A stretch of 64,000 nucleotides of DNA from QHXW01 sp963752965 (GTDB lineage Bacteria > Acidobacteriota > Terriglobia > Bryobacterales > Bryobacteraceae). Under the pieces are notes generated by a model that saw only the letters and a list, made by a program, of their open reading frames with translations, ran no database searches and had not been told where the DNA came from. The translations under genes and the position numbers were made by a program. Numbering within the stretch: the first letter of the stretch is position 1; each line of letters begins with the position of its first letter. The stretch spans positions 62,001 through 126,000 of the forward strand of contig CAVWAJ010000010.1 in the NCBI GenBank assembly GCA_963752965.1, in the 5' to 3' direction. Of this stretch, positions 9,250 through 18,282 are shown piece by piece.

Positions 9250-10148
9250 GGATGAGCATTCTCCGGCGGCCGAGCCTGTCTGGAAAAGTCACACAATGAG
9301 AGCTGGTCGAGAGGATTGATCGCGGCGTGCAGATGCCGGCGCGACAAGTGCAGATAGATGGCCGTGTCCTTTAGGCGCCGATGCCCGAGGAGTAGTTGGA
9401 TCGTGCGCAGGTCGGTGCCGGCTTCTAGCATGTGCGTCGCGAAGCAGTGTCGAAGCGTGTGCGGGCCCATGCGTTTGGTGATGCCGGCACGAAGTGCTGC
9501 TTCGTGACACGCATTCCACACGGTTTTGTCGGAGATTGGCTTCTCTTCCGCTGTCTCTTCCCAGTGGCTGGGGAACAGGTACATCCGGGGCTTGATCTTG
9601 CATGCGCGCCAGTACTGGCGTAGCGCGTCGAGCAGTTTCTGGGTCAGTGGCAGTTCCCGGTCCCGTGAGCCCTTGCCTTGATGAACATGGATCAACATGA
9701 GGGAACTGTCGACGTCGCTCACCTTCAGATTTGCCGCTTCTGTGCGCCGTAAGCCAGTGGCATATAGCAGCATCAACAGAGTCCGATACAGCAAGTTCGG
9801 TGCGGCTTCAATCAGGCGGGTCACTTCTTCGGGACTCAGCACGACCGGCAGTTTCTTCGGCGTCCTGAGCAGTGGCAGATTCTCAAAATCCAGATCACGC
9901 CGCTTCAAAACCCTCTTGTACAGAAAGCGCAAGGCGCCCATGCGCAGGGCGATAGTCCCGAGCGCCAGGTGCTTTTCTTCGAGTAGATGCAGCTGAAAGC
10001 GGCCGACCTCCTCGAGGCCCAACAACTCGGGCGACTTGTTGAAGTACGCGGCGAACTGCTCGACAGCATGCACGTAGCCGCGAATGGTATCGGTGCTGTA
10101 GTTACGGCGCCGGAGTTCCTCCAGCATCCGTTGACGAAGTGGGGTCAC
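9246..10148 (-). CDS. Tyrosine-type site-specific recombinase of the IS91 element
   Basis: 300 residues. The N-terminal SAM-like core-binding domain (about 1-85, with YVHAVEQFAAYF) is followed by the catalytic domain. The catalytic residues of the phage-integrase family are present: Arg in YATGLRRTEA, the HTLRH box, LLGHRRL, and the nucleophile Tyr in TAIYLHLS. A purine-rich ribosome-binding site (AAAGGAGC, minus strand) lies just upstream of the ATG at 10148. It is coupled to the transposase gene, so it is taken as part of the same element rather than a host gene. Confidence 0.9.
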   Translation of the reverse strand: MTPLRQRMLEELRRRNYSTDTIRGYVHAVEQFAAYFNKSPELLGLEEVGRFQLHLLEEKHLALGTIALRMGALRFLYKRVLKRRDLDFENLPLLRTPKKLPVVLSPEEVTRLIEAAPNLLYRTLLMLLYATGLRRTEAANLKVSDVDSSLMLIHVHQGKGSRDRELPLTQKLLDALRQYWRACKIKPRMYLFPSHWEETAEEKPISDKTVWNACHEAALRAGITKRMGPHTLRHCFATHMLEAGTDLRTIQLLLGHRRLKDTAIYLHLSRRHLHAAINPLDQLSLCDFSRQARPPENAHP

Positions 10149-10236
10149 AGAAGCTCCTTTCTGTGACCTCGACGCTACCGCTGTTTATGCCCGCAAACAC
10201 GCACGCTCCTGCGTCCGCCGCGCCAGCGGCTTCGTT

Positions 10237-12176
10237 GTGTGCTGGGCATGCCCAGCAGCTTGGAGGTGAAAGTCCTCTGCCCAACCTGATGGAGGTGAAG
10301 GGCTAGTGATGATGCAAGGGCTATCGCCGTGAGGCGGGGTCCGAAAGAAGCATGGATCAAATGTGCGAGTCGATGGACAAGAACCGGATACAAGGCGCCA
10401 GCATCGGACGAGCGGGCAACTTATCGCGAAGTCCATATCCATCAAGGGTGCGAAGCGTAGATCCGGCGACTGTGCACAGAAGGCGGCTGAGCTTACCCCA
10501 GGAGATCTGTTCCGCGTCGCTTCGGCGACTGAGACTGTCGAAAGATGGCCTGACCGCGGAGCAGAAGTCAGCAGAGGGCATATTAGGTCGTGACTGTCGG
10601 CAAGACTAGTGAGGCACTCCGAATGCCGAAAGGCGGAGAAATGGATAGGCCAAGCCGGGAACGACGACCGAAGGCCCAAACGAGAAGGAGCGGCCAGTAG
10701 GCCATGAATCTCAAGGACGACGAACAGCAGAATATCCAGATCGAACTGGACTTCTCTACCGTGCTGACGGGTGAAGCCCGAGAGGCCGGAAGGGAAGGGA
10801 CCGAGTCGTTCGGGGCGACGAATGGATCCGAAAGCCCAGCCAGCACGAATCGATTGATGGAGGAAGTATGTGAGCGAGAAAACCTGAAGGAAGCATTGCG
10901 GCGGGTGAAGGCGAATAAAGGTAGTGCGGGCGTCGATGGGATGACCGTCGGCGGAATCACCGACTACTTGAAACAGCACTGGCCAGCCATCCGGGAACAA
11001 CTGTTGAGTGGGACTTACGAACCGCAGCCGGTGAGACGGGCGGAAATCCCGAAGCCGGACGGAGGAGGTGTCAGAAAATTAGGCATTCCTTCGGTGCTGG
11101 ATCGATTTATCCAGCAGGCGGTGATGCAGGTTCTGCAGAGGCAGTGGGACCGGACGTTTTCCGATCACAGCTATGGGTTCCGGCCGGGGCGGTCGGCTCA
11201 TCAAGCGGTGGCCCAGGCGCAGCAGTATATCGCCGAAGGTCACAGCTGGTGCGTGGATCTTGATCTGGAGAAATTTTTCGATCGAGTCAATCACGACAAA
11301 CTGATGGGTCAAATCGCCAAACGGGTCGAGGACAAGCGGCTGCTGAAGCTCATCCGGGCATTCTTGAATGCTGGGGTGATGGAGGACGGGTTGGTCAGCC
11401 CTAGCGTGGAAGGGACTCCACAAGGTGGTCCACTTTCGCCACTGCTGAGTAACCTCGTGCTCGACGAACTCGACCGAGAGTTGGAGCGCCGGGGCCATCG
11501 CTTCGTTCGATACGCGGACGACTGTAATATCTACGTTCGCAGCGAGTGGGCGGGGCAACGGGTGATGGAGAGCATTACGCGATTCATTACGCAAAAGCTC
11601 AAACTCAAGGTGAACGAGGCGAAGAGTGCGGTGGCGCGACCGCAGGAGCGAAAGTTTCTTGGGTTCAGCTTCACGGCTGGTCCGGAGGTCAAGCGCGTTA
11701 TTGCGCCGAAGGCTCTGGATCGGTTTAAGCGGCGAGTCCGGGAGATCACGCGACGGGCAAAAGGCGTCAGCATGGAGACGACGATGGAGGAACTGGCACC
11801 GTATATGCGGGGCTGGCGCAGCTATTTCGGCTTCTGCGAAACGCCCGAGGTGTTGATCGGCTTGACCCGCTGGGTCCGGTTACGACTCAGGGCAGCTCTG
11901 TGGCGGCAGTGGAAAACACAACGTCGTCGCCGGGCGGCTCTTTTGGAACTTGGGGTTCTCCCGCGGCTGGCCAATAATACGGCGGGCAGTGGGCTCGGCC
12001 CTTGGTACCTCGCACGGGCCAAAGCTCTTTCTGTAGGGCTTTCGAATGCGTACTTCAAATCGCTTGGGCTTCCATCATTGTTCGAGGAAGTGCCGGCGTA
12101 ACCATCTCGAACCGCCGTGTACGGACCCGTACGCACGGTGGTGTGGCAGGGGTCGGCGGGTGACCGCCGCCCCTAT
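10237..12176 (+). mobile_element. Group II intron
   Basis: The 5' end is placed at GTGTG (10237), matching the GUGYG consensus. It is followed by a GCTGGGCATGCCCAGC hairpin and the TGGAGGTGAAAGTCCTCT segment typical of domain I. An intron-encoded reverse transcriptase occupies domain IV (10704-12101). A domain V-like hairpin lies at about 12109-12144 and a domain VI-like stem (GGGGTCGGC...GCCGCCCC) follows, ending near 12176. It lies antisense to the IS91 recombinase gene and about 90 nt from its start, probably inside the IS91 element's flank. The 3' boundary is uncertain by several bases. Confidence 0.8.
10704..12101 (+). CDS. ltrA: Group II intron reverse transcriptase/maturase
   Basis: 465 residues. 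Reverse-transcriptase blocks appear in order: RRAEIPKPDGG, HSYGFRPGRSAHQA, the DLDLEKFFD catalytic segment near residue 187, EGTPQGGPLSPLLSN at about 236-250, and YADD at 270-273. The maturase (X) region follows (RKFLGFSF, then YMRGWRSYFGFC). There is no C-terminal HNH endonuclease, so it would rely on other routes for target-strand priming. All catalytic aspartates are present and the frame is intact, so the intron may be mobile. Confidence 0.94.
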   Translation: MNLKDDEQQNIQIELDFSTVLTGEAREAGREGTESFGATNGSESPASTNRLMEEVCERENLKEALRRVKANKGSAGVDGMTVGGITDYLKQHWPAIREQLLSGTYEPQPVRRAEIPKPDGGGVRKLGIPSVLDRFIQQAVMQVLQRQWDRTFSDHSYGFRPGRSAHQAVAQAQQYIAEGHSWCVDLDLEKFFDRVNHDKLMGQIAKRVEDKRLLKLIRAFLNAGVMEDGLVSPSVEGTPQGGPLSPLLSNLVLDELDRELERRGHRFVRYADDCNIYVRSEWAGQRVMESITRFITQKLKLKVNEAKSAVARPQERKFLGFSFTAGPEVKRVIAPKALDRFKRRVREITRRAKGVSMETTMEELAPYMRGWRSYFGFCETPEVLIGLTRWVRLRLRAALWRQWKTQRRRRAALLELGVLPRLANNTAGSGLGPWYLARAKALSVGLSNAYFKSLGLPSLFEEVPA

Positions 12177-12467
12177 GCCAATCTAACGGGGTTTCCGGAA
12201 AGCACGCGGGCCGAAAATCCTCTTCGCCTAAGCTACACGCCCCGCGCAACTGCAGCTCTGGAGCCCGGTGCCAGCCTGTTCAAAGCAGCCCAAACCGCCG
12301 GAACGCCTGCTTAATCGCCGCGACCTTCTCTGGCGGGCACGGATTCTCCGCGGGCGCGGTTCCCGGCGCTAAGGACCAGTTTTCGCCAGCGAGGTCCAAG
12401 TCGCTGTGCCGCTCTTGAAATCAGGGATCCGCGAGAATAGGATTTAGGTGCAAAGGACGGAAATCAA
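12177..12467. other. Spacer after the group II intron
   Basis: Contains the sequence immediately 3' of the intron, which would be the rest of the intron's target DNA, and the leader of the IPT/TIG gene. No gene or hairpin with T-run is seen. Confidence 0.5.
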
Positions 12468-12806
12468 ATGAGACTGTTTTTGATTGTACCGTTGTTGGCG
12501 CTGGCTGCGATCGCAATGTACGCGCAAGAGGCGATGCCGCGCATGACGAACGTCGAGCCGGACAATGGGAAGGCCGGGGATATTCTGACGGTGAGTGGCG
12601 AGCACCTGGACAAGGGCGAGGTGGTCGAGTTGTATCTCACTGATGGCAAAAAAGACACGAAAGTTCGAATGACCGAGCAGGGACCTACGGTCATTAAGTT
12701 CAAAGTCCCCGACAACGTCACGCCTGGCCGGTTTGCGCTTATGGTTTTGACGGGCGGAAAGAACCCCAAGCTGATCGAGGAGCCGGTTAAGGTAACCATT
12801 CAATAA
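12468..12806 (+). CDS. Secreted IPT/TIG-domain protein
   Basis: 112 residues. A signal peptide (MRLFLIVPLLALAAIAMYAQ) is followed by a single IPT/TIG immunoglobulin-like domain: MTNVEPDNGKAGDILTVSGEHL, then VIKFKVPDNVTPGRFALMV. The domain fills the mature protein. Upstream CAAAGGACGGAAATCAA provides a weak ribosome-binding site. TIG domains of this size in Acidobacteria are exported, probably structural or binding proteins; no ligand is evident. Single gene. Confidence 0.85.
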   Translation: MRLFLIVPLLALAAIAMYAQEAMPRMTNVEPDNGKAGDILTVSGEHLDKGEVVELYLTDGKKDTKVRMTEQGPTVIKFKVPDNVTPGRFALMVLTGGKNPKLIEEPVKVTIQ

Positions 12807-12963
12807 CGCGTACAGTAGCTGCCACTGCACATGCGGTTTTCCTTCATAATGTAGCGGTGGGTGCGTTCCAGAGAGGGCCTGTGCCCGCGATGGCCAAGGT
12901 TTCTCGAAACCAGCCGCCACCCTTTGCGCAAAGGAAGAGACCTGGACCTTGGGAGGCTCCGAC

Positions 12964-14979
12964 TCAGAACTTCAGAATCTCGATTGGATTGCTGTAATCA
13001 TCGCGCCAAACGTGTTCATTGCTCTCCACGGGCCGCTCACCTCGCAAGATGATCCAGGTGGATGTCATCACGCGCCGCGATAAATCTGGCTGATTGGTGA
13101 CTGTTTGGGCATTTCTTCCGAGTGAGGCGGCGATTCGATAAACCACTGGGGCAAGATCGGTGTACTTGCTCGTGGCGTGCACGGCGATGACGCCCCCTGG
13201 TGCAAGATGATGAAGATACAGCTCGAATGCTTCCCGTGTCAGCAAGTGCACCGGTATGGCATCGCCCTCGAATGCGTCGACTGCCAGGAGGTCGAAGCGC
13301 TGCGCACCCTCGCGCTCAAGCACAACGCGTGCGTCGCCTGGAACAAGTTCGACCGTGCCTCGACAGTTGCCCAGGAAACTGAAATCCGTTTTGGCCAGCT
13401 CGGTTACCAAAGGGTTGATCTCATAGAATCGAAACAAGTCGCCGGGCTTTGCGTAGGCGGCGAGCGTTCCCACCCCGAGCCCGATTATGCCGATGCGCCG
13501 GAAGGGATGTCGGATGGCTGAGATCTCCCGACCTATGCCAGATTCCGGGGCATAGTAGGTTGTGGCCTCATGGCTCCGCCTCAGTGAAAGGAACTGCGCG
13601 CCATGCAGAATCGTGCCGTTGTACAGCGTCCGGATGGCATTTTCACCGCGGCCCTCAATGCGCAGCTCGAGCACGCCGTAAAAATTCCGCAGCCGGCGTA
13701 CGTTCCCGCTGTCAAGCGATACTGACACCAGTAAAGCCGCCAGTGCCAGCAGACCGGGTCGGAGCAGTCGCCGTGCCGACTGCCCGTAGAGCAGTGCCAG
13801 CGCGAGGATAAGACATGCCGCCATCGATATTGGCAGCTCCAGATACGAATTGAATGCAAGTGGCGCAGCCAAGCCGACGAAGACTGATCCAAGCAGGCCA
13901 CCGAGGGCCACCATGAAATAAAACGACGTGAGATGGTCTGCGGTGGGTTTCCGCCGGGCCAGTTCGCCATGACAGAACAGGCACGAGATCAGCAGGCCAG
14001 CGACGAAGAGCACAAGGCCCGGAACGGCCGTCCGGCTCCATGCGTTCTGTTTGGATGCCACGGCGATCACCACTAGGCCCAGTGGGAGAAACCAACGGAA
14101 CCCGGCTGGTCTGTACCATTGGTCGTTATGGAAGGCAAGCATCAGTGTTAGCAAGTAGGTGCTGAGCGGGATGATCCAGATCAAGGGGACGGGCGCAATT
14201 GAATGGCTTATCTGGCTTGCAACGGCGAGCCAGAGTGCGGACGGCACTGCCGCCAGCGCGATCCAGAGTAACCGCTCTGCAGCTGATGACGCCGAGGGTG
14301 TGCGTGTGGGCTGGTCGGTCACGAACGGCCTCACACGCCACGCCGCCAACGCCGCCAGGAACGCAAACGCGATGTAGCCTACCGACCACGCTCTGAGCTG
14401 AGCAGTTAGCGTGAACCAAGGCTCGATGAGAAATGGATACGCCAGAAGGGCCAACAGCGATGCAGTATTGGAAAGTGCGAAGAGTCTGTACGGAAGAGCT
14501 TGCATGGCGCTGGTTGCGATCCATGTCTGCATGAGGGGGCTTGTGGCTGAAAGCGCAAAGTACGGCAGCCCGATCGAACTCACGAGCAGAGCCAGGATGT
14601 GGAGAATCGGTGAAATCTCGGCTGACATCGAGTGCTGCGAAAGCGTAACCGGGAGCGTCAGGGCGCCGCAACAGAGCAAGGCCACGTGCCCGATGCGCTG
14701 TGCCCAGGCGGGCAAACGCTGGGTCAAGGAATGAGCATAAGCATATCCAAGCAGAAGAACCGCCTGAAAGAAAAACATGCAGGTAGTCCAAACGCCGGCT
14801 GAACCCCCAAAGTGGGGCAGAATGGCTTTAGCGATTATTGGTTGGATGAGAAAGAGTAGCAGCGCGCTGAGAAATACGGCTGCAGCGGACAGCGCAAGCC
14901 CTGGATTTCGAACGAGCCGTGGTACGGCCTTCGCGGCCGTCTTTTGCGAGGCGAAGCTGAAAGGGATTTTCGGCTCCAT
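12964..14979 (-). CDS. Polytopic membrane protein fused to spermidine synthase-like domain
   Basis: About 670 residues from the ATG at 14979, chosen because membrane helices begin soon after and the residues upstream of it look non-coding. The first 450 or so residues carry some ten to twelve hydrophobic helices, for example LSAAAVFLSALLLFLIQPII. The C-terminal part is a Rossmann-fold methyltransferase/aminopropyltransferase-like domain: GIIGLGVGTLAAYA, the acidic FYEINPLV, and LLAVDAFEGDAIPVHLLT. This matches the fused MFS/spermidine-synthase family found widely in soil bacteria, whose substrate is not established. Enzymatic spermidine synthesis is not implied. Single gene. Confidence 0.85.
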   Translation of the reverse strand: MEPKIPFSFASQKTAAKAVPRLVRNPGLALSAAAVFLSALLLFLIQPIIAKAILPHFGGSAGVWTTCMFFFQAVLLLGYAYAHSLTQRLPAWAQRIGHVALLCCGALTLPVTLSQHSMSAEISPILHILALLVSSIGLPYFALSATSPLMQTWIATSAMQALPYRLFALSNTASLLALLAYPFLIEPWFTLTAQLRAWSVGYIAFAFLAALAAWRVRPFVTDQPTRTPSASSAAERLLWIALAAVPSALWLAVASQISHSIAPVPLIWIIPLSTYLLTLMLAFHNDQWYRPAGFRWFLPLGLVVIAVASKQNAWSRTAVPGLVLFVAGLLISCLFCHGELARRKPTADHLTSFYFMVALGGLLGSVFVGLAAPLAFNSYLELPISMAACLILALALLYGQSARRLLRPGLLALAALLVSVSLDSGNVRRLRNFYGVLELRIEGRGENAIRTLYNGTILHGAQFLSLRRSHEATTYYAPESGIGREISAIRHPFRRIGIIGLGVGTLAAYAKPGDLFRFYEINPLVTELAKTDFSFLGNCRGTVELVPGDARVVLEREGAQRFDLLAVDAFEGDAIPVHLLTREAFELYLHHLAPGGVIAVHATSKYTDLAPVVYRIAASLGRNAQTVTNQPDLSRRVMTSTWIILRGERPVESNEHVWRDDYSNPIEILKF

Positions 14980-15179
14980 TGCCTGGAGTCTACATCGGTT
15001 TGGCTTGCTGGGTTTCGCGTTTTGGGCATTCTGCGAAACAATTTCCGGTGTGGTGAGAGTGCATACTCGACCGAGTGGTGAATAGGCCAGTGAGGGATCT
15101 GGTTGCGGACAATTTCGGCAGGAGCCCGACGCTCTCCGGAAGAGCCTTAGCGACTCCACGTTACCGATTTCACACAAAT

Positions 15180-15494
15180 GCCGCGCTTACCGGGTGAGCC
15201 CGATCATAACAGCCGCGAGTACCGCCGAAAAATGGAACCACACCCGTACGACCGGATGTGTTGCAAATAGTGACGCACTCCGTGGCAATCCGGAAGCTAT
15301 CTCCAGCTTGCTCGTCTCGGCTACCCACTTAATCCTCGTGGGTCGTACTCGCCGGTCCGACGGGCGAGATCACATTATCGCTGCTTGGCTTTGCTGCGAC
15401 TTCCGCAACGGCTGCACGAATTTGTAACCAAAAACCTTACGGTCAAAACTTGAACCAAATCGCATGTCGGAGCGTCTATTTAATCTACGCACCA
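15180..15494. other. Intergenic region
   Basis: No supported gene between the membrane protein and the transposase remnant. Nothing recognisable was seen. Confidence 0.5.
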
Positions 15495-15876
15495 GAGGCG
15501 TTCGCCGACCGTGATGCGCCCCGATATCTGATCCGGGATCGGGACTGCGTTTATGGAATTGAAGTGCGCCGCCGACTGGAGTCGCTTGGCATTGGGGAGG
15601 TCCTCACGGCGCCTCAAAGCCCGTGGCAGAATGCCTACGTGGGAACGTTTGATCGGATCGATACGACGGGAGTGCTTGAACAACTTCATCGTGCTGAACG
15701 CGCGTCATTTAAAGAGGACATTAGCCGCGTACTTTCGCTACTACCACGGATCTCGTCCTCATCTCGCCCTGGAAAAACAATGCCCGATTGAGCGTCAGAT
15801 CATGAAGCAGGGCGTGATCGTCGAAATCGCCGAACTCGGCGGCCTTCACCATCGTTATGAACGTATCGCAGCGTGA
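15495..15876 (+). pseudogene. Integrase-core transposase, 3' remnant with frameshift
   Basis: The first frame encodes EAF..APRYLIRDRDCVYG...VLTAPQSPWQNAYV. A second frame then continues ERLIGSIRRECLNNFIVLN...YYHGSRPHLALE and ends GGLHHRYERIAA. Together they give the second catalytic Asp, the Glu and the C-terminus of a widespread DDE (rve) transposase family, with a frameshift near 15640-15650. The N-terminal half, with the HTH and first Asp, is missing. Inactive remnant. Confidence 0.8.
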
Positions 15877-15954
15877 AGTTGAGCCCGGACGGATTATTGG
15901 CGAACGACAACCTCCCTCGCGCGACCACTGCCGGCACTCTGATGGTCCGACGGT

Positions 15955-16284
15955 TCATGATGGTTCACTCGCTGATTTGCTTTGCACCAGCCAAACGTGG
16001 ATATCCCGCGGGCCATTCCCGATCCCTACAAGCCTGGTATAGAAGAAGTCCGCTCCCAAAGATTCCCCTTCTGCGTTGAATAGCGTATGCGCTTCACTGG
16101 CTTGGTGCCCATGGCCAGCCTTTCCGGCCCTGCGCTTGTGGATGACGCATCTCCTAGGCTGCGAGTGCAGTCTGGGCGCCAAAACCATCACTTCAGTGCC
16201 GGGTTGTAAAGCGTCAACTTCTGCTTGGGTTAGTAGTTCAGCCACAGAACCCCTTTCTGCTCTGGTGCCATCGGTCAGACGCAC
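15955..16284 (-). CDS. Small hypothetical protein
   Basis: About 109 residues. I do not recognise the family. It has a coherent composition with VAELLTQAEVDALQPGTEVMVLAP and a C-terminal DFFYTRLVGIG segment, suggestive of a small beta-rich domain. The GTG at 16284 is preferred as start because it overlaps the stop of the upstream gene by about 10 nt; an ATG further up at 16320 would make a 46-nt overlap. It may be the last gene of a small minus-strand operon later broken by an IS630 element. Confidence 0.45.
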   Translation of the reverse strand: MRLTDGTRAERGSVAELLTQAEVDALQPGTEVMVLAPRLHSQPRRCVIHKRRAGKAGHGHQASEAHTLFNAEGESLGADFFYTRLVGIGNGPRDIHVWLVQSKSASEPS

Positions 16285-16502
16285 TTGTGCGCGTTCACGT
16301 GACCGTAATACGCACGGCAAGCGTCGACTTCTCCCGCCCTGGCTAGTCCAATCTGGTCCCCGAAGCCGGGGGGACTCGATGTCTTACTTTTCAGGGCGTC
16401 GAGTTGCCAGTCCAGCAGTTCCCTCAAACGCTTTGCGGAATCAATCCACAGCGAAAGCAGTAACTCGCGCTCCGGGCACCTGGCAGCCGGTTCTGTCATC
16501 AC
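16275..16502 (-). CDS. Small helical hypothetical protein
   Basis: 75 residues, mostly helical: ELLLSLWIDSAKRLRELLDWQLDALKS, then AGEVDACRAYYGHVNAHKCV. No known domain recognised. It overlaps the start of the next minus-strand gene, so the two are probably co-translated. Composition is unlike a shadow frame, but no homology is recognised. Confidence 0.45.
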   Translation of the reverse strand: MMTEPAARCPERELLLSLWIDSAKRLRELLDWQLDALKSKTSSPPGFGDQIGLARAGEVDACRAYYGHVNAHKCV

Positions 16503-16779
16503 TTCCCCTTCGCCTCGGGCTGTGACATCGGCGGAGATCTGGGCTTATGTCGTGCGGCCCTGCTTAACAAAATTGTCGATCTTGCTGAGGATCTCGCGCA
16601 CTTCGTTTTTTACCGAATCAACACCGCCGTAGTGCTCATGCTTCTGCGCGCCGTACAAAATCTCAATCCGGGACGAAAGATTTCCTACCTTCTCGCGCAA
16701 GTAGTTCCCTTCAACGGCGCTCCGAATTGTCGCGATCTCCCTATCAGCTTCCTGCTTCGCTGTGAGATTCTTCCCAGAT

Positions 16780-17950
16780 CTAGTGTAGTGCGGCATAAAT
16801 AGTAACGATTATAGAATACGCGTCGTCTTTACAATAGGAGGACCGAAGACGATGCGTGTGGCGCGACCCGTGGTTCTGAGTTCTGACCAGCAAGAGATCC
16901 TGGAATCTCGGGCCCGAGCTCGCAGCGCGCCGGCACGGAGCGTGGAACGAGCGCGGATCGTTTTGTTGGCCGGAGCGGGGCTGCAAGATCAGCAGATCGC
17001 GGCGGAGTTGAAGATCACACCGGAGAAGGCCGCGCGCTGGCGGAATCGGTTTCTGGACGGTGGTTTTGCGGCGCTGGACAAAGATGCGCCGCGCCCGGGA
17101 AGAACACCAACCATCACACCGGCCCAGGTGCAAGAGGTGATCCGGAGAACCACGCAGGAGAAGCCCGACAACGCGACCCACTGGAGCACGCGCACCATGG
17201 CAGAGGCCGCAGGCGTCAGTGAAAAGAGCGTGCGCCGGATCTGGCAGAAACATGGTCTGAAGCCGCACTTGGCGCGGACCTTCAAGGTGAGCCACGATCC
17301 CGAGTTCGCCGAGAAACTGGACGCCATCATCGGGCTTTATCTCAACCCGCCAGAACACGCCATCGTCCTCTGCGCCGATGAGAAGAGCCAGATCCAAGCA
17401 CTGGACCGCACGCAACCTGGCCTGCCGCTGAAGAAGGGACGCTGCGGAACGATGACCCACGACTACAAGCGCAACGGAACGGCAACCCTGTTTGCGGCCA
17501 TGAGCACGCTCGATGGCACCGTAATCAGCATGTGCGACGACCGGCACCGGCATCAGGAGTGGCTGAAATTCCTGCGCGTGATTGACCAAGTCACCCCTGC
17601 AGGCAAGCAAATCCATCTGATCGCGGATAACTATGCCACGCACAAACATCCCAAGGTTGAGAAGTGGCTGGCCCGCCATCCGCGCTTCCACGTGTACTTC
17701 ACTCCCACCAGCAGTTCATGGCTGAACATGGTGGAGCGTTTCTTCCGTGACCTCACTCAGAATCGGCTGCGGCGAGGCATCTTCCGCGACGTCGAGGAAC
17801 TGATCATGGCCATTGGCGACTACATTGACCAGCACAACGACCATCCCAAACCGTTTGTCTGGACCGCCAAAGCGTCCGATATTCTGGAAAAGGTCAAGCG
17901 CGCCCGCCACGCGCTGCATAATCGTTAATCTGCATGCCGCACTACACTAG
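16780..17950 (+). mobile_element. IS630-family insertion sequence
   Basis: Perfect 17-nt inverted repeats, CTAGTGTAGTGCGGCAT at 16780-16796 and its complement at 17934-17950, bound a single transposase gene. The outermost TA on each side is the target duplication expected for IS630/Tc1-mariner insertion. The element is complete and its transposase frame is open. The perfect repeats and the exact in-frame reconstruction of the disrupted gene argue for recent insertion. Confidence 0.92.
16852..17928 (+). CDS. IS630 family transposase
   Basis: 358 residues. An N-terminal HTH region (LQDQQIAAELKITPEKAARWRN) and a second winged helix (AAGVSEKSVRRIWQKHGL) precede the DDE domain. The three acidic catalytic residues are in CADEKSQ (Asp176), HLIADNYATH and SSSWLNMVERFF. 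A YKRNGTATLFAA strand and a C-terminal YIDQHNDHPKPFVW motif are typical of this subfamily. Full length with no frameshift. Preceded by an AGGAGG ribosome-binding site at about 16836-16841. Confidence 0.95.
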   Translation: MRVARPVVLSSDQQEILESRARARSAPARSVERARIVLLAGAGLQDQQIAAELKITPEKAARWRNRFLDGGFAALDKDAPRPGRTPTITPAQVQEVIRRTTQEKPDNATHWSTRTMAEAAGVSEKSVRRIWQKHGLKPHLARTFKVSHDPEFAEKLDAIIGLYLNPPEHAIVLCADEKSQIQALDRTQPGLPLKKGRCGTMTHDYKRNGTATLFAAMSTLDGTVISMCDDRHRHQEWLKFLRVIDQVTPAGKQIHLIADNYATHKHPKVEKWLARHPRFHVYFTPTSSSWLNMVERFFRDLTQNRLRRGIFRDVEELIMAIGDYIDQHNDHPKPFVWTAKASDILEKVKRARHALHNR

Positions 17951-18075
17951 ATTCACTCAGTATGCGGCGAATGGCTTGGGTCGCGTTAAGGATCGTTTCC
18001 GTGTCCATCACTTCGCCTTCGGCTTTCTCCCCGGCGCGCGGCTGCGGCCTTGCCGATGACGCTACCCGTTCTTGG

Positions 18076-18282
18076 TTAAGCGCCGGCCCTGGTCTGTGCG
18101 ACCGTGGCCTCTGCGGCATCCTCTGCCGTGGGATACACCCTTTGAGACGGATCAGACTCAATTATCCATTGCCCTTCGGCTACCCTGATGACATAGCCGC
18201 CGGACCACACAGCATTCATCGGGTCTGTACTGACCGCGTAGCGATTGCCGACGCCATCTTTGCGCCAAAAGCTGAACTTCAT
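18076..18282 (-). CDS. Small hypothetical protein
   Basis: 68 residues with a beta-rich pattern, KFSFWRKDGVGNRYAVSTD then GGYVIRVAEGQWIIESD, and an alanine-rich helix (TAEDAAEATVAQT). I do not know the family. It lies 67 nt upstream of the gene split by IS630 and in the same direction, so the two were probably co-transcribed. Confidence 0.5.
   Translation of the reverse strand: MKFSFWRKDGVGNRYAVSTDPMNAVWSGGYVIRVAEGQWIIESDPSQRVYPTAEDAAEATVAQTRAGA

Larger units (their letters stand above)
7740..10236 (-). mobile_element. IS91-family element with accessory tyrosine recombinase
   Basis: A Y-type transposase and a tyrosine recombinase overlap by 4 nt and read in the same direction. IS91-like elements with an upstream integrase gene are a known arrangement. 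The outer limits are approximate: the distal side is placed at the stem-loop near 7750, and the proximal side beyond the recombinase start, where a group II intron now sits at 10237. These elements make no terminal inverted repeats, so the ends cannot be fixed by eye. Confidence 0.6.
16545..18008 (-). pseudogene. Small hypothetical gene split by an IS630 insertion
   Basis: The 5' part (18008 to 17951) encodes MDTETILNATQAIRRILSES. The 3' part (16781 to 16545) encodes RSGKNLTAKQEADREI and onward to KIDNFVKQGRTT. Removing the IS630 element and one copy of its TA duplication joins the halves exactly in frame, giving a protein of about 98 residues, mostly helical, of unknown function. Each half now borrows codons from the IS end: the 5' half runs into SVVRHAD-stop, and the 3' half gains a MPHYT start. 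The intact gene followed the 18076-18282 gene in the same direction. Confidence 0.8.

Noticed and set aside
10185..11000. 271-residue minus-strand open frame across the intron 5' region
   Set aside because: It runs through structured intron RNA and antisense to the reverse transcriptase, with no domain.
15450..15791. Possible complete small protein
   Set aside because: Its middle matches a transposase core and then shifts frame, so it is part of a remnant.
16780..17691. 303-residue minus-strand open frame inside the IS630 element
   Set aside because: Mirror of the transposase frame; low-complexity arginine/leucine composition.
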